DNA of 64,000 bases from Cytobacillus firmus (GTDB lineage Bacteria > Bacillota > Bacilli > Bacillales > Cytobacillaceae), in the NCBI RefSeq assembly GCF_023715565.1, contig NZ_JAMBOJ010000016.1, forward strand, positions 20,529-84,528, read 5' to 3'. Made by a program: the position numbers and the translations under genes. Every line of letters begins with the position of its first letter. The first letter of the stretch is position 1. Below are positions 45,433-52,351 of this stretch, piece after piece. Under the pieces are notes generated by a model that was not told the origin of the DNA, did no database searches, and saw nothing but the letters and a program-made list of their open reading frames with translations.

Positions 45433-46323
45433 ATGAACGAGAATAAACCTTCACTGCTGCTTGTTGATGGAATGGCACTGCTGTTCAGAGCTTATTTTGC
45501 AACAGCAATGTCCGGTCAATTTATGATAAATTCTAAAGGAATTCCTACAAACGGAGTTTATGGTTTTGTTAAACATTTTTTAACAGCTGTTTCTTCCTTT
45601 AATCCGTCACATGTGGCAGTATGCTGGGATATGGGCAGCAAAACCTTCAGAACGGAAATGTTTGGTGCCTATAAAGCAAACCGTCCAGAAGCTCCAATCG
45701 AACTTGTGCCTCAATTCAGTCTGGTAAAAGAAGTGGTGGAAGCGTTCGATGTACCTAATATTGGCCTTGAAGGATTTGAAGCTGATGATTGCATTGGAAC
45801 CATTGCAAAAAAGGCAAGCCAGGAAGCGGATGTGCTGATCCTTACAGGTGACCAGGATATGCTGCAGCTTCTGGATGACAATATTTCTGTCATTTTACTG
45901 CAAAAAGGCTACGGCAATTACCTTGTGCATACGACGGAGACGTTTTATGAAGAAAAAGGAATCACACCTAAGCAGATGATTGATCTGAAAGCCTTCATGG
46001 GGGATACAAGTGATAATTACCCGGGTGTAAAAGGAATTGGCGAAAAAACAGCGCTGAAACTGCTTCAGCAATTTGAGCATATTGAAGGCGTATTAGAAAA
46101 TCTGGAACAGCTAACAAAGGGACAGCGTGCCAAGATCGAACAGGATCTTGAAATGCTTCACTTGAGCAGGCAGCTGGCCGAAATAAAATGCGACGTTCCT
46201 GTTGAATGCCCTCTTGACCTCGCCCAATTCACAATGAACCGGGAAAAGGTCATCGAGAAATTCACTGAAATTGAATTCAAGGGACTTCACAGATTCCTTG
46301 ATATTAAAAAGGAATATGCATAA
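45433..46323 (+). CDS. ypcP: 5'-3' exonuclease YpcP (PIN/FEN-like)
   Basis: 296 residues, equal to the N-terminal 5' nuclease domain of PolA as a stand-alone protein. LLVDGMALLFRAYFA, EGFEADDCIGTIA, LTGDQDMLQLL and MGDTSDNYPGVKGIGEKTA carry the metal-binding Asp residues and H3TH DNA-binding motif. It removes RNA primers and flaps. RBS GGGAGGCGGAG before ATG 45433. Confidence 0.93.
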   Translation: MNENKPSLLLVDGMALLFRAYFATAMSGQFMINSKGIPTNGVYGFVKHFLTAVSSFNPSHVAVCWDMGSKTFRTEMFGAYKANRPEAPIELVPQFSLVKEVVEAFDVPNIGLEGFEADDCIGTIAKKASQEADVLILTGDQDMLQLLDDNISVILLQKGYGNYLVHTTETFYEEKGITPKQMIDLKAFMGDTSDNYPGVKGIGEKTALKLLQQFEHIEGVLENLEQLTKGQRAKIEQDLEMLHLSRQLAEIKCDVPVECPLDLAQFTMNREKVIEKFTEIEFKGLHRFLDIKKEYA

Positions 46324-46327
46324 ATAA

Positions 46328-46355
46328 AGCTCCAGGCTTAGCCTGGAGTTTTTTT
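46328..46355 (+). terminator. ypcP terminator
   Basis: CTCCAGGC / GCCTGGAG stem, 3-base loop, T7. Confidence 0.88.
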
Positions 46356-46396
46356 GCATACTTCGAAAAAAGCCGCACGTGGCGGCCATCCTAATA

Positions 46397-46534
46397 TTAT
46401 TTAGTATTTTTCTTCTTCGCTGCATTCTCCAGCTTGCTTTTAGGCTCTTCTGCAAATTCAGCATCCTGCCCGTATCCTTGCGGGTTTACGCCAGGTGCTT
46501 TTTTTCCTCTGTTTGTATGTCCGTTTTTACTCAT
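46397..46534 (-). CDS. sspL: Small acid-soluble spore protein L
   Basis: 45 residues: NRGKKAPGVNPQGYGQDAEF and PKSKLENAAKKKNTK fit the SspL family (basic, Gly/Asn/Lys-rich). GGAGGTG ahead of the ATG. On the minus strand a sigma-G-like pair can be drawn: TGATTA (46609-46604), 17 bases, CAATAAT (46586-46580). Expected in the forespore. Confidence 0.85.
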   Translation of the reverse strand: MSKNGHTNRGKKAPGVNPQGYGQDAEFAEEPKSKLENAAKKKNTK

Positions 46535-46758
46535 CTGATTCACCTCCTAAATCCAGCAATTCTTCATTTGATAAGCTTATTATTGTTTAAGTGTTCGTGT
46601 TTTAATCATGTACAGGCAGGGTACAATTTAGCAACTGATGCGGTGAATTTTTTCTTCAGATTCGGTTTAAATTACTCCATAAAATCCAATCTATTTAGCA
46701 TTTGAAGGAGGAATAATAAAAGTCTGCATACTTAACACTAAAGATGAGGTGAGTTTTT

Positions 46759-47223
46759 ATGAATAAGGGAGTTTATATCGCTCTTTTAAGTATAGGATTG
46801 GCACAGGGCCTGAAAATTCCGATCCACTATGTCAAAAAGAGGGAACTGCGTCCGGATTTATTTTTCCAGACAGGAGGCATGCCAAGTTCCCATTCGGCAG
46901 GCGTATCGTCTTTAACCACGTTTATTGCTTTAAAGCGGGGTGTACCAACAGTGGATTTTGCTCTATCTCTGGTTTATGGCCTGATCGTAATGTATGATGC
47001 CCAGGGAATCAGGCGCCAGACAGGTGAGCTTACCTTAAAGGTAAACAGTCTGGGTGAACTGGTTGATAAAATTCACAAAGATGAAACAGTGAAATTTGAG
47101 GAAGAAGGTCCAAAAAAGCTGAAGGAAATGCTGGGCCATCAGCCTGCTGAAGTATTAGGCGGAGCAATCCTGGGTGTATTAACCGGAACACTTGGCTACC
47201 TTCTTACTAAAAAGAAAAAATAG
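46759..47223 (+). CDS. Divergent PAP2-family membrane protein (YuiD-like, DUF212)
   Basis: 154 residues, three to four spans. GGMPSSHSAGVSSLTTFIAL contains the PAP2-like SxxH motif, followed by VMYDAQGIRRQTGE and LGHQPAEVLGGAILG. Likely a membrane-bound acid-phosphatase relative; substrate unknown. Good match to YuiD-like proteins of plants and bacilli. Confidence 0.88.
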   Translation: MNKGVYIALLSIGLAQGLKIPIHYVKKRELRPDLFFQTGGMPSSHSAGVSSLTTFIALKRGVPTVDFALSLVYGLIVMYDAQGIRRQTGELTLKVNSLGELVDKIHKDETVKFEEEGPKKLKEMLGHQPAEVLGGAILGVLTGTLGYLLTKKKK

Positions 47224-47337
47224 CTGCTCACTTGAGCTTACAGTGCCCCTGCTTCATGCCGAAAAAAGGTAGATAATTGTCGAAAAATCAGTTAAGATTT
47301 AAGAATACAGGAGGAGCAGGGGAAGAGGGTAAGTACA

Positions 47338-47601
47338 GTGAAGACAGTTGAAGAATATTTGCATTTTTTGCAAAGTAAAGGTTTTCAATTCAGGGAGGAC
47401 GCAGTTGGCTTCATTTACTTTGGAAAACATTATACCAATGCTTCTGACGAGCTGGCCAATGCAGCAATTGAACTGACATTAAAGGCACAGAAATCATTTG
47501 ATGGAAGTTTTTACGTTTCTTTGCTGGAAACTTTGGTTTCAAAGAATATAACCAGCAGGCGGGAAGCAATAAAATTTGTAAAAGAAAAAGCAATCATCTA
47601 A
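47338..47601 (+). CDS. Small conserved protein (DUF6123-like)
   Basis: 87 residues, GTG start with an AG-rich leader (GAAGAGGG). VEEYLHFLQSKGFQFREDAV and GFIYFGKHYTNASDELANAA look like the Bacillus DUF6123 family; I recall rather than can verify this. No known function. Terminator follows at once. Confidence 0.7.
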   Translation: MKTVEEYLHFLQSKGFQFREDAVGFIYFGKHYTNASDELANAAIELTLKAQKSFDGSFYVSLLETLVSKNITSRREAIKFVKEKAII

Positions 47602-47635
47602 AAAGGCGTGTCTGTTTCGAGAACACGCCTTTTTC
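47600..47635. terminator. Bidirectional terminator
   Basis: AAAAAGGCGTG / CACGCCTTTTT stem between convergent genes. Confidence 0.88.
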
Positions 47636-47638
47636 AAA

Positions 47639-48559
47639 TTATGAAGCTGTCTTTTTTCTGATGGTTAAAAAAGTTTTCTTAGCAGGCAGTTCTGCAAAAA
47701 TCATTCCCGCAAAAATAAGCAGACAGCCGGCCAGGGCGCTGAGTGAAAGTCTTTCATTCGCCCACATAAATCCTGCAGCTGCTGCAAACACAGGCTCCAT
47801 GGCGAAAATCAGGGCCACTCTTGTTGGTGTTGTGTACTTTTGAAATGCCGTCTGTGCAAAGAATGCAATAGCGGTAGCAAAAAGTGAAGTCACAATAAGG
47901 GCAGTTACGACATTGGCTTTAAATAAAACTTCTGTCTCCAATGCCTGCTGCCAGTCTTCATTGATCAATGCAAAAATGACTGATAAAACTGCCACCGTAC
48001 TCACTTGGATAACCGTTAATAGCAGGGCAGGATATCTGCTGCTGTATTTACCTGTAAAGATAATATGGAGGGCAAAACCGACAGCGCAGATTAATACATA
48101 GGCATCACCAATATTCAGCGGGGCATTATCGTTCATGGTTAGAAAATATAGTCCGGCCGTCGCGATTGAAACGCCGATAATGGCATTGAATCCCGGCTTG
48201 ATTTTTAGCAGCATTAAAGATAAGACTGGAACCATTACTACACTTAACCCCGTAATAAAGCCGGCTTTTGAAGAAGTTGTGTGCAGCAGGCCGATCGTCT
48301 GGAAGGCATAGCCTATAAATAAAAACAAGCCCATAATAACTCCGGATATTAAAAGCTTTCTATCCATTTTCTTTACCTGTTCTCTTTCAAAAATTGCAAG
48401 CCATCCGCCCAGAATTAAAGCGGCCAGGAAAAAGCGGACACCATTAAAAGAGAATGGTTCAAGAAAAGCAATGGCGTTTTGTACAAGCACAAAGGTGGTT
48501 CCCCACACAAAGGCAACCAGCAAAAGGCTTACATCTGCAAATATGACTGATCTATTCAT
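47639..48559 (-). CDS. EamA/DMT-family transporter
   Basis: 306 residues, ten spans. LLLVAFVWGTTFVLVQNAI at the start and FAMEPVFAAAAGFMWANE in the second EamA repeat are characteristic. Substrate unknown. It starts eight bases inside the 3' end of the RNase HI-like gene, an overlap that implies coupling. Confidence 0.85.
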   Translation of the reverse strand: MNRSVIFADVSLLLVAFVWGTTFVLVQNAIAFLEPFSFNGVRFFLAALILGGWLAIFEREQVKKMDRKLLISGVIMGLFLFIGYAFQTIGLLHTTSSKAGFITGLSVVMVPVLSLMLLKIKPGFNAIIGVSIATAGLYFLTMNDNAPLNIGDAYVLICAVGFALHIIFTGKYSSRYPALLLTVIQVSTVAVLSVIFALINEDWQQALETEVLFKANVVTALIVTSLFATAIAFFAQTAFQKYTTPTRVALIFAMEPVFAAAAGFMWANERLSLSALAGCLLIFAGMIFAELPAKKTFLTIRKKTAS

Positions 48560-48965
48560 GATCTTCCTGACCTTTCACTTTGTTTTTGTGAATGGCAGCT
48601 CTTGCTAATTCATCCGCTGCCTTGTTTTCAGAGCTGGGAACCCACTTCATAAAAAATAAATCAAATTTTCCTGTAAGCTCCAAAGCTTCTTCAAGCAGTG
48701 GGGCAAACTTTTTATTTTTTACAAATTCTTTTTCAACAGCACGGTTAACAAGCTGTGAATCCGTTCGAAACGAAACTGTTTTATATCCCTTATCAATGCA
48801 TAGTTTCAGTGCATGAATAAATGCACGGTATTCTGCTTCATGATTTTCCATGCAGCCCAATGCAATGGAAAAGCGTTCAACCTGGCCATTATTTTTTATG
48901 AATATGCCTGCACCGCTGGGACCCGGGTTTCCCGCACTTGCTCCATCGATATATACTTCAACCAA
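48552..48965 (-). CDS. ypdQ: RNase HI-like protein (YpdQ-like)
   Basis: 137 residues. RNase H fold: VYIDGASAGNPGPSGAGIF (Asp 7), NHEAEYRAFIHAL (Glu), FRTDSQLVNR (Asp), and NKAADELARAA (last Asp). All four acidic metal-ligand positions are present, so RNA:DNA hybrid cleavage is plausible. TTG start with GGAGG nine bases ahead. Confidence 0.88.
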   Translation of the reverse strand: MVEVYIDGASAGNPGPSGAGIFIKNNGQVERFSIALGCMENHEAEYRAFIHALKLCIDKGYKTVSFRTDSQLVNRAVEKEFVKNKKFAPLLEEALELTGKFDLFFMKWVPSSENKAADELARAAIHKNKVKGQEDHE

Positions 48966-49065
48966 TTGAATTGCCTCCTGATTTTAACACTATAATAGGG
49001 TAAACTAAATGTAGTTTATCACAAAAATAGTTGATACTGCAGAAAAAGGATACCTAAACGGCATC

Positions 49066-49743
49066 CTAATCTTTTACTGGGAAACGTTTAGCAATATAGC
49101 CAAACGGGGTATCAAGTACAGCTACTATAAATTTCAGAAAGTAAGTTGTGATGAAAATTTGAATCCATTCTTCCGTAGGAAATACACCGAGGAAGGCAAT
49201 GCTTGTAAACACAAGGGTATCCAATAGCTGGCTGATCATGGTGCTGCCATTATTCCTGATCCAAAATTGGCCGTCTTTTGGAAATTTCTTTTTTAAATAG
49301 GAAAAGATATAAACATCAGTAAATTGGCTGACTAAATAGGCAGCGAGGCTTCCGGCAGCAATCCGCGGCAGAACCGAGAAAAGAGTGCTGAGAGATTCCT
49401 GTGCAAAATCCGTTTCATGCGGTTTGAACAATAATACCATCTGCATGATTAGAGTCATGGACAGAAGAGTAAAGAAACCGAGCCATACAGCTTTTTTCGC
49501 TTCTTCTTTTCCGTACTTCTCATTTAAGATATCTGTAACAAGAAAAGCAGTACCATACATAGCGTTGCCTAAAGTGGCAGTCAGTCCAAACATTTCAATT
49601 GTTTTTACGACTTGAAGATTGGCCATGACAGTGGAGAAGCCGATCCACACGAAAAGTCCAGTCTTTCCGAACAGGCGGTACATCGCCAATACTAAAATGA
49701 AATTAATTATTGCAAAAAGCAATCCAAACCATTCATTAAACAT
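49066..49743 (-). CDS. ypdP: Queuosine precursor transporter (YhhQ/VUT family, YpdP)
   Basis: 225 residues, six spans. Family signature: NAMYGTAFLVTDILNEKYGK, IAAGSLAAYLVSQFTDVYIF and WIRNNGSTMISQLLDTLVF. Imports preQ0/preQ1-type bases for tRNA queuosine. ATG 49743 is preferred to TTG 49746. The ribosome site is within a preQ1-I riboswitch, which independently supports the function. Confidence 0.92.
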   Translation of the reverse strand: MFNEWFGLLFAIINFILVLAMYRLFGKTGLFVWIGFSTVMANLQVVKTIEMFGLTATLGNAMYGTAFLVTDILNEKYGKEEAKKAVWLGFFTLLSMTLIMQMVLLFKPHETDFAQESLSTLFSVLPRIAAGSLAAYLVSQFTDVYIFSYLKKKFPKDGQFWIRNNGSTMISQLLDTLVFTSIAFLGVFPTEEWIQIFITTYFLKFIVAVLDTPFGYIAKRFPVKD

Positions 49744-49749
49744 CAAATT

Positions 49750-49789
49750 CCTCCTAGTTTTGTTAATGCGGGAGTTTTCGAACCGCAGA
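49750..49789 (-). promoter_or_regulatory. PreQ1-I riboswitch (translational)
   Basis: Minus strand, in order: CTGCGG stem strand, TTCGAAAACTC loop, CCGCA closing strand, then TTAACAAAACTAGGAGG. This is the compact H-type pseudoknot of the Thermoanaerobacter preQ1-I class, whose tail contains the Shine-Dalgarno. Binding of preQ1 would hide AGGAGG and shut off ypdP. Confidence 0.88.
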
Positions 49790-49927
49790 ATATAAAAATG
49801 TCATTGACCATTATACATTGAAATATACTCATTTAGTAATAAACAAAGCAAAGTATAATAAGTTCAACTATTGCAAACAGTTCTAATAATGATAACCAGC
49901 TAATAAAGTACAGAAAGGCTGACCTAA

Positions 49928-50584
49928 ATGAAATATAAATTAGAATGGAAATACAAACTTAAAGGAACTGAGGATATTTTATTTACTTCAGACCTGATCG
50001 ATGGTGAAACTGCTTTGCAGGCTGGTGAAGATATTGAAAAGTCGGGCAAGGGCAAAGAGGTAATTTATTATGATGAAGCCGGCACTTCCTGGAGCACAAA
50101 GGAAATGAAAAAGCTTCTTATGGAAGTTGAAGAGGACCCTCATGATATTACCGTATTTTTTGATGGCGGCTTTAATAAAGATACCGGCCAGGCCGGACTC
50201 GGTGCGGTCATTTATTTTAAACAGGGCAAAAAAAAGTACCGTGTGCGGGCAAATGAGCTTTTTGATGAGATGGATAATAATAATGAGGCAGAATATGCAG
50301 CAATTTATTACACCCTGAATCTGCTTGAAGAAATGGGTGTTCATCATATGACATGTGAATTTAAGGGGGATTCCCAGGTAGTATTAAAACAGCTTGAAGG
50401 TGAATGGCCGTGTTATGAAGAAAATCTAAATCGCTGGCTTGACCGAATCGAAGAAAAAATTAAAAAACTGGGCATACTGCCAAGATATAAATCCATTCCG
50501 CGCAATGAAAATAAAGAAGCGGATAAGCTGGCAAGCCAGGCATTGCAAGGGAAATTTATTAACAGTAAAATGCAGATCATATAA
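49928..50584 (+). CDS. ypeP: RNase HI-like protein with N-terminal extension (YpeP-like)
   Basis: 218 residues. The first ~70 residues form a small separate domain (KLEWKYKLKGTEDILFTSDL). The RNase H fold begins ITVFFDGGFNKDTGQAGLGA, continues NNEAEYAAIYYTL, EFKGDSQVVLKQL, and ends NKEADKLASQAL; all acidic ligands are present. Divergent from ypdP and a paralogue of the 137-residue RNase HI-like protein on its other side. Confidence 0.86.
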   Translation: MKYKLEWKYKLKGTEDILFTSDLIDGETALQAGEDIEKSGKGKEVIYYDEAGTSWSTKEMKKLLMEVEEDPHDITVFFDGGFNKDTGQAGLGAVIYFKQGKKKYRVRANELFDEMDNNNEAEYAAIYYTLNLLEEMGVHHMTCEFKGDSQVVLKQLEGEWPCYEENLNRWLDRIEEKIKKLGILPRYKSIPRNENKEADKLASQALQGKFINSKMQII

Positions 50585-50611
50585 TTGTGAATAAGGAAGG
50601 CGTGAACAGTT

Positions 50612-50788
50612 TTGAGCAGAAAGGAAATTATCAATGAAGTGGAGGAGCTGATGACCAGTAACTGCAAAGACTGCTTCCTTCATAAACATCATAAAGATGA
50701 AAAAGGGCGCAGATATGCCCATCGATTTTGCATTACAGAGTGCACTGTCGGTGAGAAAATAAAATCGATAGGAAGCAAGCTTTCATAA
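50612..50788 (+). CDS. ypeQ: Zinc-finger protein YpeQ
   Basis: 58 residues with TTG start. SNCKDCFLHKHHKDEKGRRY and AHRFCITECTVGEKI form the zf-C2HCIx2C pattern (four Cys plus His), close to B. subtilis YpeQ. Function unknown. Its stop codon lies at the very edge of the hairpin element starting at 50785, so the element inserted right at the gene end. Confidence 0.85.
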   Translation: MSRKEIINEVEELMTSNCKDCFLHKHHKDEKGRRYAHRFCITECTVGEKIKSIGSKLS

Positions 50789-51346
50789 AGGGAAACTTTA
50801 ATCAGTGGGGGGGTATCCGGTGCAACTTCTGACACAAAAAGAGAAAAAGGGCGGTTTAGAGTCAGAACCCGGTGCAACTTCTGACAGAAAAAGAGAAAAA
50901 GAGCGGCTTAGAGTCAGAACCCGGTGCAACTTCGGACACAAAAAGAGAAAATGGGCGCTCCAGAGTCAGAACCCAGCCCAACTTCGGACACAAAAAACAT
51001 CCCCACTGATTGTTAGTCGCGTTCTAGTGTCGCTAAGATCTCCGCTAGCGCTTCGATCAATCGACACTACGAACCCGATTGGTTCAACTAAGCCTCTGCA
51101 TGCGCGTCGGCAAGTTTCACTGTATCTCACTAATCGGGCCTTTACATTATAAAGCGAGGCGACTTGCCTTGGGGTGACAAGCATAAGACGAGCAGATGGT
51201 GGGGAGTGCTTTTCTTCCCATCAGCTGATTGGCTTATGACCTCGAGCCCCTAGGAGCCGCAGCTAGATTGGGCAGTTACCCCCGCTTATCCTCTATTGAT
51301 TCATCTGAGTTTTAAAGTGGGGATCTTACTGCCCGTTAGACTGCGA
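50785..51346 (-). repeat. Double-hairpin element, copy 2 (enlarged and mosaic)
   Basis: Reverse-oriented relative of 22713-22850. Right end 51315-51346 matches copy 1's first 32 bases in reverse complement with one mismatch; the left edge (ATAAAGGGAAACTTTAATCAG) matches copy 1's other end. Hairpin two (AATCAGTGGGG at 50800-50810 with CCCCACTGATT at 51001-51011) has a 190-base loop filled by tandem repeats. The interior also contains extra blocks, including a second CCCGATTGGTTCAACTAA. No transposase. It fills the 618-base gap between ypeQ and cspD. Confidence 0.7.
50817..50998 (+). repeat. 52-bp tandem repeat array
   Basis: Three full units (50817-50868, 50869-50920, 50921-50972) and half a unit to 50998. 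Each begins CCGGTGCAACTTC (CCAGCCCAACTTC in the last) and has GACACAAAAAGAGAAAA and ends AGAGTCAGAAC. Spacing is exactly 52 bp. Confidence 0.9.
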
Positions 51347-51361
51347 TGAATCCTGTACAAA

Positions 51362-51390
51362 AATATAAGGCTGGCAGATGCCAGCCTTAT
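51362..51390 (-). terminator. cspD terminator
   Basis: Perfect 10-bp stem AAGGCTGGCA / TGCCAGCCTT with a T-rich run on the minus strand. Confidence 0.85.
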
Positions 51391-51406
51391 TATCATTATA
51401 TTTGAA

Positions 51407-51607
51407 TTATAGTTTTACAACGTTTGCAGCTTGTGGTCCGCGGTTTCCTTCAACGATTTCAAAAGAAACTTCCTGGCCTTCTTCTAAAGATTTGAAACCG
51501 TCACCTTGGATAGCTGTGAAGTGTACGAATACATCGTCTCCGCCTTCAACTTCGATAAAACCGAAACCTTTTTCATTGTTGAACCATTTTACTTTACCGT
51601 TTTGCAT
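51407..51607 (-). CDS. cspD: Cold shock protein CspD
   Basis: 66 residues, single cold-shock domain. [16 protein letters not shown] (RNP1) and DVFVHFTAI (RNP2) are intact; it ends [14 protein letters not shown] chaperone. TAGGAGG ten bases before ATG 51607. Next to ypeQ as in B. subtilis. The leader of about 110 bases, containing a small AGACAC/GTGTCT hairpin, is typical of cold-regulated csp mRNAs. Confidence 0.93.
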   Translation of the reverse strand: MQNGKVKWFNNEKGFGFIEVEGGDDVFVHFTAIQGDGFKSLEEGQEVSFEIVEGNRGPQAANVVKL

Positions 51608-51726
51608 GTTTACTTTTCCTCCTAAGCCTTTAAAGACACAACAGGTGTCTAAGATGAATATTACCACCTAACAAAACATAAAGCAGATATTTTTAGCTAA
51701 AATACATTCTGTTAAATGATGATTAT

Positions 51727-51755
51727 AATATACACGAATGGGCAATTTCAGTCAA
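51727..51755 (-). promoter_or_regulatory. cspD promoter
   Basis: On the minus strand TTGACT (51755-51750), 17 bases, TATATT (51732-51727). Start near 51720 leaves a long structured leader in the 311-base gap between cspD and the next gene. Confidence 0.65.
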
Positions 51756-51918
51756 GGAATTGAACACCATTTTTACAAAAAACATTAAAATATTTTAAAT
51801 ATTTTTACTTTTTTGCTTTGGGAAGGAAAATACCAAGTTTCTGCTGTGATCTGATAACATAATTTATCGTTTTTCTCATATGAATTATTAATTATCTTGT
51901 TGTTAAAGGGTGAGGAAA

Positions 51919-52209
51919 ATGTACCGGTTTTCGATTGAGGATCAGGATTGGATTTTGAGGTTTTCACCCAACATCCAAATTGAAGCGGAAGAGAAGCAGG
52001 CCATTATCAGTTCCATCCTGCAGCTTGGGAAGGATCTCCCGCAATACTCGCATGGAGAGTCTTTTATCATTATGAATGACCAATTAGGCATTATCGTTCT
52101 TAGTGTCGAGAAAATACCATCTATGATATTGACCGTTTCAAACATTGTTACAGAAGATAAATGGTACATTCAAAAGAACCTGACCATAAAGCGCTATCTT
52201 AAAGAATGA
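51919..52209 (+). CDS. Hypothetical protein of 96 residues
   Basis: MYRFSIEDQDWILRFSPNIQ, then FIIMNDQLGIIVLSVEKIPS and a basic end. Alpha/beta, no Cys, no span. AAGGGTGAGG before ATG 51919. Family not recognised. Confidence 0.65.
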   Translation: MYRFSIEDQDWILRFSPNIQIEAEEKQAIISSILQLGKDLPQYSHGESFIIMNDQLGIIVLSVEKIPSMILTVSNIVTEDKWYIQKNLTIKRYLKE

Positions 52210-52278
52210 TCGGCAAATGCCGATTTTTTTTGTGAACAGGTTTGATATAGGTAAAAATTCACAGAGTCTTCCGCCTTA

Positions 52279-52292
52279 TGCAAACGCTTTCC
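52279..52292. promoter_or_regulatory. CRE (CcpA operator) upstream of the pullulanase gene
   Basis: TGCAAACGCTTTCC fits TGNAANCGNTNNCA at every specified position except the last. It lies 60 bases before the start codon, as expected for carbon-catabolite control of a starch enzyme. Confidence 0.65.
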
Positions 52293-52351
52293 TTGTTGGA
52301 TTAAAATATAAATGCAGGAATCTTTAAACAATTTATAAAGGAGGGCTTAAG

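Noticed and set aside
50817..50998. Short CRISPR array
   Set aside because: Units are contiguous with no unique spacers and no cas genes.
50805..51152. A 115-codon open frame through the tandem repeats
   Set aside because: No RBS; peptide merely translates the 52-bp units in shifting frames (52 is not a multiple of 3) and runs into the hairpin element.
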